This document shows positions 1 to 7,526 of a DNA stretch of 64,000 bases, in pieces. A program made the translations under genes and the position numbers. The stretch comes from Irineochytrium annulatum (lineage: Eukaryota; Chytridiomycota; Chytridiomycetes; Chytridiales; Chytridiaceae), in assembly GCA_027600665.1 (NCBI GenBank), contig JADGJL010000007.1, positions 1 through 64,000 on the forward strand, given 5' to 3'. The notes under the pieces are model-generated. The model saw nothing but the letters and a program-made list of their open reading frames with translations. It was not told where the DNA came from and made no database searches. Positions within the stretch are counted from its first letter, which is position 1; every line of letters starts with the position of its first letter.

Positions 1-31
1 GTCCTGAGCCAGGATCAAACTCTCCAATAAA
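1..31 (-). rRNA. 16S rRNA, 5' end (partial)
   Basis: The reverse complement of the first bases gives the universal 16S start: a TTTATTGGAGAG lead-in followed by TTTGATCCTGGCTCAGGAC. The gene is transcribed leftwards and runs out of the window, so only about 31 bases are present. The 5' end at 31 is set by comparison with the usual Bacillales 16S start. Confidence 0.97.
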
Positions 32-228
32 GTATTGAAAAGAGCGATAAGCTCATTTTGAATCTGACGAGATTAAAAATCTCATTTGTGCTCCAGTCGA
101 TCCAAGCCAAGGCTTGTCTCAAACTTTCGCGTTCATTCTGCAAGCAGAATGTTTACTCACTCGTTGTTCAGTTTTCAAAGATCAAACTTGTTTCGTTACC
201 GAATGTCGTTCTCTTCAGCAACTCTTAT
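32..228 (-). other. Pre-rRNA leader with boxA-like element
   Basis: This is the transcribed leader between the rrn promoters and mature 16S. On the minus strand 185-170 reads TTGATCTTTGAAAACT, a boxA-like antitermination element common before Bacillales rRNA genes. Short inverted repeats (around 108-119 and 137-152) fit RNase processing stems. No protein gene is supported here. Confidence 0.7.
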
Positions 229-257
229 ATAATATCATGTCCGGACCAACTTTGCAA
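229..257 (-). promoter_or_regulatory. rrn promoter P2
   Basis: On the minus strand a TTGCAA -35 box (257-252) is separated by exactly 17 bp from a TATTAT -10 box (234-229). It is the promoter nearer to 16S. Confidence 0.75.
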
Positions 258-338
258 GCTCTTTTTTCAAGTTTCTTTCGAAGCTTAATCCATTCGCTTG
301 CCGCACCGTGTTTCTCATGTTTTCTTGGCCGGACTAAT

Positions 339-367
339 AATATATCACGCCAGATCATCAATTGCAA
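339..367 (-). promoter_or_regulatory. rrn promoter P1
   Basis: A second promoter with the same TTGCAA -35 box (367-362), 17-bp spacer and TATATT -10 box (344-339) lies 110 bp upstream of P2. Tandem sigma-A promoters are the usual rrn arrangement. The stretch 368-548 beyond it shows no gene and no convincing terminator for the regulator ending at 549. Confidence 0.75.
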
Positions 368-548
368 CACTTTATTAAAAATACTTATTTGTTGTAGCCC
401 TTCTTGGCTCATCATCTTTCTCTTCATTAATAAAATATGTATAGACACATATTTATGAGTGTATAAGATTCATTTCCACTTCAAACATAATATTAGCCCA
501 CATTTATAATAGACTGTAAGCAGCCATAACAAATGAGGGCTAATATAC

Positions 549-1283
549 TCACTTTTGAACGATATCCTTTAATCCTTTCAAAAACCGACTGGAAGCATAA
601 CAGATCTGACCGTTCACCATCTGAATCTCCCTCGTGGCAAAATCAATTTCTGAAATATTATCTTTATTCACTACATACGAGTTATGACAACGATAAAACC
701 TGCTGTCCATCTCAAGTAAAGCTTTCAATTTTCCATAGAACTCAACTTGACGATTTTTAGCATGAAGAATCACTTTATGTAATTGCGGAGAGGTTTCAAA
801 AAATAAAATATCGTTGTACTCAATACTGATGACTTTATCTCCAGACTTTGTTTGAAAAATTTTACGACTGTTTTGTTTATTTTGAACATATCGCTGATTT
901 GCCGTATTAATACATTCGATAACCCGTTTTTGTATATCAGTGAAATTATCTTTTGTAATATAGTCCATTGCTTCTACTTTATAAGTAAATGTTAAATAGG
1001 TCAGCTCTGAATGTGTCGTCACAAATACTATGGCTCCCTGAGTATCATATTGACGAATTTCCGCTCCGAGTGCAATTCCACTCTTCTCTTCCTGAATGTC
1101 TACATCCAAAAAATATAGACCTGTTGTATTATTTTGCTGGAGATATTCAATAATATCATTAGAATGTGCAGTAGAGACAACAACCTTCATATCTAAGTTC
1201 TCTATCATAATATAGTCCGTGACATATTTGGTTAAACGTTTGCGTTGTTCTTCATCATCTTCACAAATAAAAATCTCCAGCAT
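549..1283 (-). CDS. LytTR-family response regulator (AgrA-like)
   Basis: The 244-residue protein has an N-terminal receiver domain (acidic pocket E8/D9/D10, phospho-acceptor D60 in YFLDVD) and a C-terminal LytTR DNA-binding domain (about 140-240). This is the domain order and length of AgrA/ComE-type regulators. It is transcribed right after the kinase with a 24-bp gap, so it is the kinase's partner. AgrA-like proteins bind direct repeats spaced about 21 bp, and such repeats are found before agrB and before the exporter/NRPS-PKS operon. The target assignment is inference; the family assignment is secure. Confidence 0.9.
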   Translation of the reverse strand: MLEIFICEDDEEQRKRLTKYVTDYIMIENLDMKVVVSTAHSNDIIEYLQQNNTTGLYFLDVDIQEEKSGIALGAEIRQYDTQGAIVFVTTHSELTYLTFTYKVEAMDYITKDNFTDIQKRVIECINTANQRYVQNKQNSRKIFQTKSGDKVISIEYNDILFFETSPQLHKVILHAKNRQVEFYGKLKALLEMDSRFYRCHNSYVVNKDNISEIDFATREIQMVNGQICYASSRFLKGLKDIVQK

Positions 1284-1307
1284 GCCCTTCCCCCCACTTA
1301 AACTGAG

Positions 1308-2657
1308 TTATCCTAATATCACACTGCTCGCAGATCTATTGGCATCACTATTGAACGAGGGCTCGAGCACTTCTAATATTTGAATAAATGTCTTTTCTTT
1401 GCGCTCCGTATCCAAAGCAACGCCCTTGCACTGTGAAACCATCTCTTTTAAGTTGCTAAGACCAAGTCCACGATTGTTGCCTTTGGTTGAGAAGCCCTTT
1501 TCAAAAAGTTTATATAATGCAGGAGTTTCCTCTCTACAACTGTTCATAACCACAATTAATATGCCTCTTTCGTTACGAATCAGTGCTAAATTCACAATCG
1601 GTTCGTCACAATGAATCGCTTCTTCGATAGCATTATCTAGCAAAATCCCTACACATCGGCATAATTGAATGGAATCCATATTGATGTGCTCAATAGGCTC
1701 AATCACCTCAATTACCGCATCAATGTTCAACTCTTGTGCTTTAATCATCTTGGCAGATATGACACCTTTTAATTCCTGTACTTTCAGATTATGTAACGGC
1801 CCTAACTTGTATGTATTAGACTGCATCCCTTGGCTTATTGGCATAATCTTTTTTTCAAAGTAAATTTGTAACTGTTCCATATCTTTATTTCGAATAAATT
1901 CAGACATACTCAGAAGAATATTAATATAATCATGTCGGAATTTCTGCATGTCAGTATATAAGTGTTCCAGATTTTCCGTGTACTCTGTTAATTGTTCATA
2001 CTGTTCCTGTCGATTCTGAAGTGCCGACTCTTTCATAACTGTTCGAGTTAATGCAACGAAAACTCCAATTAACAATGCAAAATAGAATATAAAAAGAATA
2101 CTATTCGCTTGAATGTTCTCATCGGAAAAACCTTGTCGTTGTCCTATCCATATGTTTATATAAAAAATCACAACAGTAAAAAAAGATAGTACCGTTAGGT
2201 ATAGACCATATCTTTTTAAAAAGATATCATGATTACTCCACTTCATAAGTAATACCCTAACTATTGCGCTCATTAGAAATGTTAAAAGCATAATTCCGGT
2301 CACAGAGAGTAACATATAGAACGGATTATTTTGAAGAGATACATTAGAACCGCCAATAACCCTGATATTTATTACACCACATATGTAGTCGCTTATAACC
2401 ATAAAAATAAGCGTAATCGTAGGAATTAGAAAGCTAAGAATGAACTTTCTCAATTTGTAATACACACATAACATTAGAAATAATAAAACTACAAAACTAC
2501 TTGCTGATCCCATAACTAAAAAAAAGAAATATCCTAGAAGGATTGAAACAGTAACCATAAAAGCAATATACTTCCGACTAAATTGATTCTTCAACATGAT
2601 AGGAATAGACAAACTAAAAGTTACCATTTGAATTATAGAACCAATAATCAGCAACAT
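1308..2657 (-). CDS. AgrC-like sensor histidine kinase (HPK10)
   Basis: The N-terminal ~205 residues form about six hydrophobic segments, as in AgrC peptide receptors. A short coiled region leads to the phospho-acceptor motif RHDYIN (His near 242), an N-box LLDNAIEEA and a G-box GLGLSNL. This GHKL layout, with H-D-Y-x-N instead of a classic HisKA box, marks the HPK10 class that senses AgrD-derived cyclic peptides. The longest frame starts with TTG at 2663, but the ATG at 2657 lies 9 bases after GAAGGG and is preferred. It is followed by the LytTR regulator and has its own promoter (2756-2784). Confidence 0.9.
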   Translation of the reverse strand: MLLIIGSIIQMVTFSLSIPIMLKNQFSRKYIAFMVTVSILLGYFFFLVMGSASSFVVLLFLMLCVYYKLRKFILSFLIPTITLIFMVISDYICGVINIRVIGGSNVSLQNNPFYMLLSVTGIMLLTFLMSAIVRVLLMKWSNHDIFLKRYGLYLTVLSFFTVVIFYINIWIGQRQGFSDENIQANSILFIFYFALLIGVFVALTRTVMKESALQNRQEQYEQLTEYTENLEHLYTDMQKFRHDYINILLSMSEFIRNKDMEQLQIYFEKKIMPISQGMQSNTYKLGPLHNLKVQELKGVISAKMIKAQELNIDAVIEVIEPIEHINMDSIQLCRCVGILLDNAIEEAIHCDEPIVNLALIRNERGILIVVMNSCREETPALYKLFEKGFSTKGNNRGLGLSNLKEMVSQCKGVALDTERKEKTFIQILEVLEPSFNSDANRSASSVILG

Positions 2658-2755
2658 TATCAATTACCCTTCTCTCTATGTGATAAAGATTGAGCGATTC
2701 TTGCCTGAATAAATTCTGAATCATTAACAAAAATTAGCAGGAGTTCATAATCATG

Positions 2756-2784
2756 ATTATATGAAATAATATAAAATTTATCAA
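2756..2784 (-). promoter_or_regulatory. Sigma-A promoter of the kinase/regulator pair
   Basis: On the minus strand TTGATA (2784-2779), a 17-bp spacer and a perfect TATAAT (2761-2756) precede the kinase by about 100 bp. It is close to consensus, so the sensor pair is probably made constitutively, separately from agrBD. Confidence 0.7.
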
Positions 2785-2787
2785 CAA

Positions 2788-2846
2788 AATAGTCTATCTT
2801 ACTGTTTCACCAGTCCATAGCTGGGTACAAAGTAAGATAGACTATT
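2788..2846 (-). terminator. Terminator after agrD
   Basis: A perfect 16-bp inverted repeat (2788-2803 and 2831-2846) encloses a 27-nt loop containing a smaller CCAG/CTGG pairing. On the minus strand it is followed by a T-rich run (TTTTGTTG). It separates agrBD from the kinase promoter immediately downstream. Confidence 0.65.
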
Positions 2847-2869
2847 AGGATAAATCAGGTAATATTTAA

Positions 2870-3037
2870 CTACTCCTTATTACTCAACAACAATTCGCTC
2901 GGGATTTTAGACTCATAATTAAAAAGTGAACAGCTCGTTTCCATCGCTATCTCTCCACTTTTAATCGCCATTACCTCCATTGATTTCGCTACATTATTCT
3001 TAAATCCGTCCAACAGCATCTGTTTCATATTTTTCAT
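2870..3037 (-). CDS. agrD: AgrD-like cyclic peptide pheromone precursor
   Basis: This 55-residue protein starts at the ATG at 3037, inside the last 38 bases of agrB, after AGAGGAG. It has the three AgrD parts: an amphipathic basic N-terminus (MKNMKQMLLDGF...), a core ending TSCSLFN with a single Cys (C36), and an acidic tail with YESKIPSEL. Counting from the Cys, four residues and then the nine-residue tail align without gaps to the staphylococcal pattern C-x4 followed by the V-P-K-E-L type motif. The predicted autoinducer is a thiolactone of Cys with the C-terminal residue of the core (Cys to Asn as drawn), with a short N-terminal tail. It resembles the clostridial TSCxxFx-type peptides. The exact cleavage points are inference. 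Confidence 0.88.
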   Translation of the reverse strand: MKNMKQMLLDGFKNNVAKSMEVMAIKSGEIAMETSCSLFNYESKIPSELLLSNKE

Positions 3038-3653
3038 AATTTCTAACACTCCTCTTAAGTATTTTGTATGTTACGGGAAGAATTGAAATGATCTGTAACA
3101 ACATGCCTGTCATCATTAATGTTTTCACCGTATGACTTGGACATAAAAGTGCAATTAAAGTGAGAATTACTGCCGTTCGTACAGAAGCCATTCTCAGTTT
3201 CTTTCTTCTCTTCGCTCCAAGAAGTGGGAATTTGTCAGTATCTGCTGGCGCATATCGATACAAAAGCACTGCAGAGATCAATCCAGTAATTAAAACCATA
3301 TCGTTGCCAATCATTATGTATGAGCATATGTAAGGTAAACCAACGAATAACATGACGCTGATCATGCTGCATCTGAAGCTTGTACTGGCATGCAATCCAA
3401 ATGATATTCGACGGACAGCATAATATGTAGCATGTACAATTAACGTTTCCAGAAGCATATTGAATAAGAGAGCCAGACCATAGACCAAAACACTTTTCAT
3501 GGTATTAATCAATAACGTTTCAATACCAAGCTTCATCTTTAAGTATCGAATGTGTTCTCCATCACGCTCCTTGTTAATCCATAGTGCAATCTTACTAGCC
3601 AATGATTCCGTTAAGCTGGTATGTACTGCGGGTTGTTCTTGTATGTTGATCAC
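3000..3653 (-). CDS. agrB: AgrB-like peptide-processing membrane protease
   Basis: The 217-residue membrane protein has several hydrophobic segments and the AgrB catalytic pair His88 and Cys95 in GLHASTSFRC, seven residues apart as in staphylococcal AgrB. AgrB cuts the AgrD C-terminus and forms the thiolactone. agrD overlaps its 3' end. The start is uncertain. The longest frame opens with GTG at 3653, but the strong Shine-Dalgarno AGAGGTGAT overlaps that codon and is best spaced for a non-standard ATA at 3644. The first in-frame ATG is about 40 residues in, too far to be likely. Confidence 0.9.
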   Translation of the reverse strand: MINIQEQPAVHTSLTESLASKIALWINKERDGEHIRYLKMKLGIETLLINTMKSVLVYGLALLFNMLLETLIVHATYYAVRRISFGLHASTSFRCSMISVMLFVGLPYICSYIMIGNDMVLITGLISAVLLYRYAPADTDKFPLLGAKRRKKLRMASVRTAVILTLIALLCPSHTVKTLMMTGMLLQIISILPVTYKILKRSVRNYEKYETDAVGRI

Positions 3654-3666
3654 CTCTCTGGTACTA

Positions 3667-3672
3667 ATTATA
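3667..3672 (-). promoter_or_regulatory. Candidate -10 box for agrBD
   Basis: A perfect TATAAT lies on the minus strand 14 bp before the GTG codon. No recognisable -35 box sits 16-18 bp upstream, which fits a promoter that needs an activator, but the resulting leader would be very short. Confidence 0.35.
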
Positions 3673-3752
3673 GGGGAGTAAAGACCTATACATCCGTTCC
3701 CTTCCTACTATTGATTCTTTCCGTCACAAACGTACATGATCTGCCTTTACCT

Positions 3753-3785
3753 ATGTCATAAGCGCTTCATAATGTCACGTAACTG
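3753..3785 (-). promoter_or_regulatory. Putative LytTR (AgrA-like) operator of agrBD
   Basis: On the minus strand CAGTTA (3785-3780) is followed after exactly 18 bp by TTATGACAT (3761-3753). The same two words with the same spacing occur before the exporter/NRPS-PKS operon at 28466-28498. The first half-site is GCAGTTACG; the second is GCGCTTATG here. The start codon of agrB lies about 100 bp downstream. Confidence 0.65.
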
Positions 3786-3796
3786 CATGAAAAGAC

Positions 3797-3847
3797 AAAA
3801 CCACCACGATTTCGTAGTCTGTACGACTACTAACCGTGGTGGTTTTT
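3797..3847 (-). terminator. Terminator of the exporter/NRPS-PKS operon
   Basis: Complementary arms AAAACCACCACG (3797-3808) and CGTGGTGGTTTT (3835-3846), plus an inner GTAGT/ACTAC pairing, form a strong hairpin with T-runs on both sides. It lies directly after the phosphopantetheinyl transferase and separates the biosynthetic operon from agrBD. Confidence 0.85.
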
Positions 3848-3859
3848 CTATTTTTTGAT

Positions 3860-4531
3860 TCAGGAAGCAATGAGTAATCTCAGTACCTCCCTTATATCAA
3901 CTTTTTGCGGTACAACCAAACTACATATTTCTTTATCATCTTTCATAAAGCTATAACCTGTAAGGAACGGAAATCGTTTGAATTGTATACGAAACACTTC
4001 TTGTCCATGTATTAATTCTGAAACAACTTCACTTATCTCATAGATTGAATAATCAGCTAGAAGTCCCATTTTCAACGCTTTCCCCAGTGCCTCTTTACAA
4101 CTGAAGAATATATAGGCAAATTGTAAAGCTGGGTAAAGATGTTCTATAAGTTTTTTCTCGGCCTCACTAAGCATCTCTGCAATCGGGATATCTGAACGTA
4201 TGGTCTCTATATCAACTCCGACTACGTTATCCTTGCTGTATAGTACAGAAAGAGCATACGTCTTAGAGTGACTTAATCCCACTTCGAACAGATTGTCATG
4301 AATCAGCGGAAAACGCAGACTCCCATATTCAACAGAGATATTATTCATCTCCCCATGATATGAGGGAAATTGATCCTTCAGATTTTTTTTAATAGCATAT
4401 CGCCCGACCAGAAACTCTTTCCTTCTGCCTTCATTGGTTATGTTATCGTATATTTCATGCTCATAAGGACTCAAGATGTCGTCAGCCTCAATCTCTTGCT
4501 CACTAATAGCAATCAGATTTGGAGTAATCAT
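3860..4531 (-). CDS. 4'-phosphopantetheinyl transferase (Sfp type)
   Basis: The protein converts apo carrier domains to the holo form by adding the phosphopantetheine arm of CoA. It has the two Sfp-family signatures GVDIE (about 107-111) and FSCKEALGK (about 145-153), with the metal-binding Asp/Glu and the conserved Lys-Glu. Its length of 223 residues is normal. Two in-frame ATGs lie at 4537 and 4531; the second is better spaced from GAGGTGA. It is the last gene of the operon, so the pathway brings its own activating enzyme for the five or more carrier domains upstream. Confidence 0.93.
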   Translation of the reverse strand: MITPNLIAISEQEIEADDILSPYEHEIYDNITNEGRRKEFLVGRYAIKKNLKDQFPSYHGEMNNISVEYGSLRFPLIHDNLFEVGLSHSKTYALSVLYSKDNVVGVDIETIRSDIPIAEMLSEAEKKLIEHLYPALQFAYIFFSCKEALGKALKMGLLADYSIYEISEVVSELIHGQEVFRIQFKRFPFLTGYSFMKDDKEICSLVVPQKVDIREVLRLLIAS

Positions 4532-4542
4532 ACGCATTCACC

Positions 4543-5199
4543 TCAATGTGCCAGCATTCTTGATTTGAAATGCAACATATAGAGCACTAGCAAATCAATG
4601 ATAAAACCTGCATTTACCAACATTATAAATCCAAGATAAATACTCTGGCCGATAGAATCAATTGGGAATTTAACAAGAATAACTGCTGAGATCAAGAGAC
4701 TCACGGCTGCACACCAAGGTACTACTTTTGAAGATCTATAATGAACTTTACGATAGAGCCCCATAGCAATCATCAATATACCGGGAAGAAGCAGTGACTC
4801 CTGTATATTGAAAAAGTTAACATCACCATTTCCAAACGTATACACGGGGAGTTTTATACACAACAGAATACCTGTAATAATTAATAGATTGTCTATCCAT
4901 TTACGATGTTTTCCAAGCATGATGGCAAACCAGGCTGTAAAAATATTCAGGTAGGATAAGGTAATAACGAATAATGAGAACACAATTCCCCCAATGAACC
5001 AATACGTTTCCGACGGAAGAAACTGATCCTTTCCTACATAATGGAGAAAAAGAGCAATGTAGATGCCCACTACAATCAGTTTTAATCCCCAGTACCACTT
5101 CATGCTTCCCGTGAATGTTTTCCTAAATGAAGGGTCTTGACCTGCATGATGCAGTTCATACTTTCGGAGCAGAAAATCATAAATTGTACGCTGCATCAT
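4543..5199 (-). CDS. Unknown polytopic membrane protein of the cluster
   Basis: I do not recognise this 218-residue protein. It has a charged N-terminus of about 35 residues and then about six hydrophobic helices separated by short basic loops. No catalytic motif is visible. Its start overlaps the end of the adenylation gene by 23 bp, and the PPTase follows after a few bases, so it is translated as part of the biosynthetic operon. It could serve in transport, self-protection or a membrane-bound tailoring step; the sequence does not decide. Confidence 0.75.
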   Translation of the reverse strand: MMQRTIYDFLLRKYELHHAGQDPSFRKTFTGSMKWYWGLKLIVVGIYIALFLHYVGKDQFLPSETYWFIGGIVFSLFVITLSYLNIFTAWFAIMLGKHRKWIDNLLIITGILLCIKLPVYTFGNGDVNFFNIQESLLLPGILMIAMGLYRKVHYRSSKVVPWCAAVSLLISAVILVKFPIDSIGQSIYLGFIMLVNAGFIIDLLVLYMLHFKSRMLAH

Positions 5200-6772
5200 A
5201 TTCTTCTCCTAACATTTTGGTAATCTCATTGACTGTCGGATTCTCAATAATATCAAAGAAACTGAGATCACTGTGGAACGAATGATTAATCTCTCTTGCA
5301 ATCTCCCAGATCGTAATTGAATCGATGGCGAACTCAAACAAATTGGTCTGTTCAGTGATGTCCGCATTCAAATACCGCTGTAAAATTCGAATAAGTCTTT
5401 TCGTTTTGGTAATAAAATAATGCTCATACAACGTTTTAGTATCGGTCTTCCCGTTCCCTGTCAAAGGCAATTCGCTAACATAAGCTATTTTGGACGGGAT
5501 CATGTAAATAGGAAGCAATCGTTTTAGTTGGCTAGCTATATTTTCTTGGCGTGTTGTAACAGCAAGGTAGATTTTTTTATCCTGAACAAAAGCATGACAG
5601 TTGGAGATACCCAACGACTTTACAGTAGATTCGATTTCCTGAAGATCAATGCGGTAACCATTAATTTTAACCTGGGTATCTTTTCTTCCCATATAGATTA
5701 TTCGGCCGTCTGCATTCACTCTTACAAGGTCACCCGTCTTATACACAGGTAGGCCATTCCAGCTAATAAAAGATTCCATCGTCTTCTCGGGGTTACCAAG
5801 GTATCCTAAGGCTACTCCCTCTCCCGCTGCGTAAAGTTCCCCTTCATTACTCATCTCACCTTGCTCATTAACGATATATACTTCCGTTCCGAAAATTGGC
5901 GTTCCTATTGCAATCTCGTCCACAGAACCTTCCATTACATCTAGTGTAGTGAAAACAGTGTTCTCCGTAGGACCGTATCCGTTAATAACTTTCGTAAATG
6001 GCAGGACCTTCTCCACATGTGACAAGCTTAGCTGCTCCCCGCCCACAATAACATGACTTAATTTCTTGAACATTTCAGGTTTTTTATCCACCCAAAAATT
6101 AAACAAGGAACTCGTTATCCACATGATATCTATTTCTTGTTGAATTCGTTTTTCAACCAGATAAATGTTCAGAACCTCTGTTTTGGAAAGTAGCGCAATG
6201 GTCATGCCACTAAGCAATCCCCCCCAGATCTCAATAATTGAAGCATCAAATTCCAGAGGACTGATATGAGAGATGGTCTTAGCTGCGTCCCATCCCAAAC
6301 GATCTTCATGCAATAATCGCACCACTCCACGATCAGGAATTCCCACTGCCTTGGGAAGGGATGTTGTTCCCGATGTGAAAATGACATAACACATTTGATC
6401 CTCTGTTCTCGTTACACCTGACCACTCTTCCATCCTTTGATGATCTACCTCAAAAACAGATTCAATGGTTATCTTAATGTCCAGTGTTTGTCTCATATAC
6501 TCCTTACGAGTCTCTGGATAGTCTTTATTAATAACCGTATATGCTGCACCATGTTTTAATATGGCGATCATTGCAGCAATAGCTTCTATGCTTCTCTCCA
6601 GTTCAATAGCAACAATATCATTAACGGATACCCCTTTTTCTTCTAGCCAGTCATAGTACTGGTTCGACAATGCATTCAATTCTCCATAAGTAACCATACG
6701 ATTCGTTTCGGAAATGGCAATCTTGTTCTTATACATCTCCACGCTTTGCTGAAGCATTCCAAGTAAACTCAT
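5177..6772 (-). CDS. NRPS A-PCP didomain, stand-alone (terminal position)
   Basis: An adenylation domain (about 1-440) is followed by a carrier domain (about 450-531). Visible motifs are the P-loop-like FTSGTTSLPKA, FDASIIEIWGG (A4), GYGPTENTVF (A5), YKTGDL, GRKDTQVKINGYRI and GNGK with the catalytic Lys. The carrier serine is in FAIDSI, with Ala where Gly is usual. My reading of the specificity code against GrsA is D-A-I-T-V-V-G-V-F-K: Asp235 indicates an alpha-amino acid and the pocket looks hydrophobic, but I do not know its substrate. There is no condensation domain in this protein. ATG follows GAGGAGGGG. Confidence 0.92.
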   Translation of the reverse strand: MSLLGMLQQSVEMYKNKIAISETNRMVTYGELNALSNQYYDWLEEKGVSVNDIVAIELERSIEAIAAMIAILKHGAAYTVINKDYPETRKEYMRQTLDIKITIESVFEVDHQRMEEWSGVTRTEDQMCYVIFTSGTTSLPKAVGIPDRGVVRLLHEDRLGWDAAKTISHISPLEFDASIIEIWGGLLSGMTIALLSKTEVLNIYLVEKRIQQEIDIMWITSSLFNFWVDKKPEMFKKLSHVIVGGEQLSLSHVEKVLPFTKVINGYGPTENTVFTTLDVMEGSVDEIAIGTPIFGTEVYIVNEQGEMSNEGELYAAGEGVALGYLGNPEKTMESFISWNGLPVYKTGDLVRVNADGRIIYMGRKDTQVKINGYRIDLQEIESTVKSLGISNCHAFVQDKKIYLAVTTRQENIASQLKRLLPIYMIPSKIAYVSELPLTGNGKTDTKTLYEHYFITKTKRLIRILQRYLNADITEQTNLFEFAIDSITIWEIAREINHSFHSDLSFFDIIENPTVNEITKMLGEEYDAAYNL

Positions 6773-6786
6773 ATTCTAACCCCTCC

Positions 6787-7512
6787 TCAGATAATGGTCT
6801 TATTTGAATTAGTAATAAAATCAATAACATCCAGACTGACTTGATTCTGGTGGTCATATAAGAAGAAATGTCCAGAAGGGTAGAAATGATACTGTACATC
6901 ATTCTCGGAAAGGTCTGTCCAATAATCTTCATCGGCGACAGACAGATCCTGCTGACCTAGAAAAACAGCAATTTGAACTTTTTCATCAAATGTATAGCTC
7001 TGATAGTTGTTGACGACATTGTACGTATTCACTGCATTAATGTCATGGCGAAGTGCTGGCAGAAACAGCTTACGCATCTGTGCAGAATCAAACTGCCTTT
7101 CTTTAATCAATCCGTAATGTTTGCAGCGTAGAAGAAGTTCCTCATCTCCTGATAAATCCTCATTTCGAATATCTATTCGATGAGGCGGAGTAGCGGCCAT
7201 AAAAATCAGTTTGACTATGTTGTAGCCTTCCCTGATTAGCATTTGTGCAACTTCATAGGCAACAATTGAACCCATACTGTATCCAAGCAACATGATTTCT
7301 TCTTCTTTATTCATTGTTGCTGTAATTCTCATGTATAGATCGGCCGCATTCTCTTGAATGGACTGATACGCTGTCTCAGAAAACCGTCTCCCATGCCCAG
7401 CATATTCCACAGACATGATCTGCATATGGGGATACTTGTTTTTGATCTGATTTTGTAGTTCAACAAATACATTTACATGAGCTCCAGCATAAGGAAAACA
7501 TATCAGTTGCAT
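6787..7512 (-). CDS. Thioesterase (type II, alpha/beta hydrolase)
   Basis: A stand-alone 241-residue thioesterase with nucleophile Ser79 in GYSMGS, N-terminal FPYAGAHVNVF typical of type II enzymes, and catalytic His215 in SGHFFLYDH. Type II thioesterases clear mis-loaded carrier domains. Because no synthase in this operon ends in an integrated thioesterase, this protein may also release the product; that is inference. ATG follows GAGGAGG. Confidence 0.92.
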   Translation of the reverse strand: MQLICFPYAGAHVNVFVELQNQIKNKYPHMQIMSVEYAGHGRRFSETAYQSIQENAADLYMRITATMNKEEEIMLLGYSMGSIVAYEVAQMLIREGYNIVKLIFMAATPPHRIDIRNEDLSGDEELLLRCKHYGLIKERQFDSAQMRKLFLPALRHDINAVNTYNVVNNYQSYTFDEKVQIAVFLGQQDLSVADEDYWTDLSENDVQYHFYPSGHFFLYDHQNQVSLDVIDFITNSNKTII

Positions 7513-7526
7513 GTCTATTTCCTCCT

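Noticed and set aside
58..760. Short frames on both strands in the rRNA leader and across the regulator
   Set aside because: They overlap the rrn promoters and leader or the LytTR gene; the sequence is explained by those features.
2788..2846. 16-bp inverted repeat as an operator or mobile element
   Set aside because: Position directly after agrD with a T-rich tail and the promoter of the next unit beyond it fits a terminator better.
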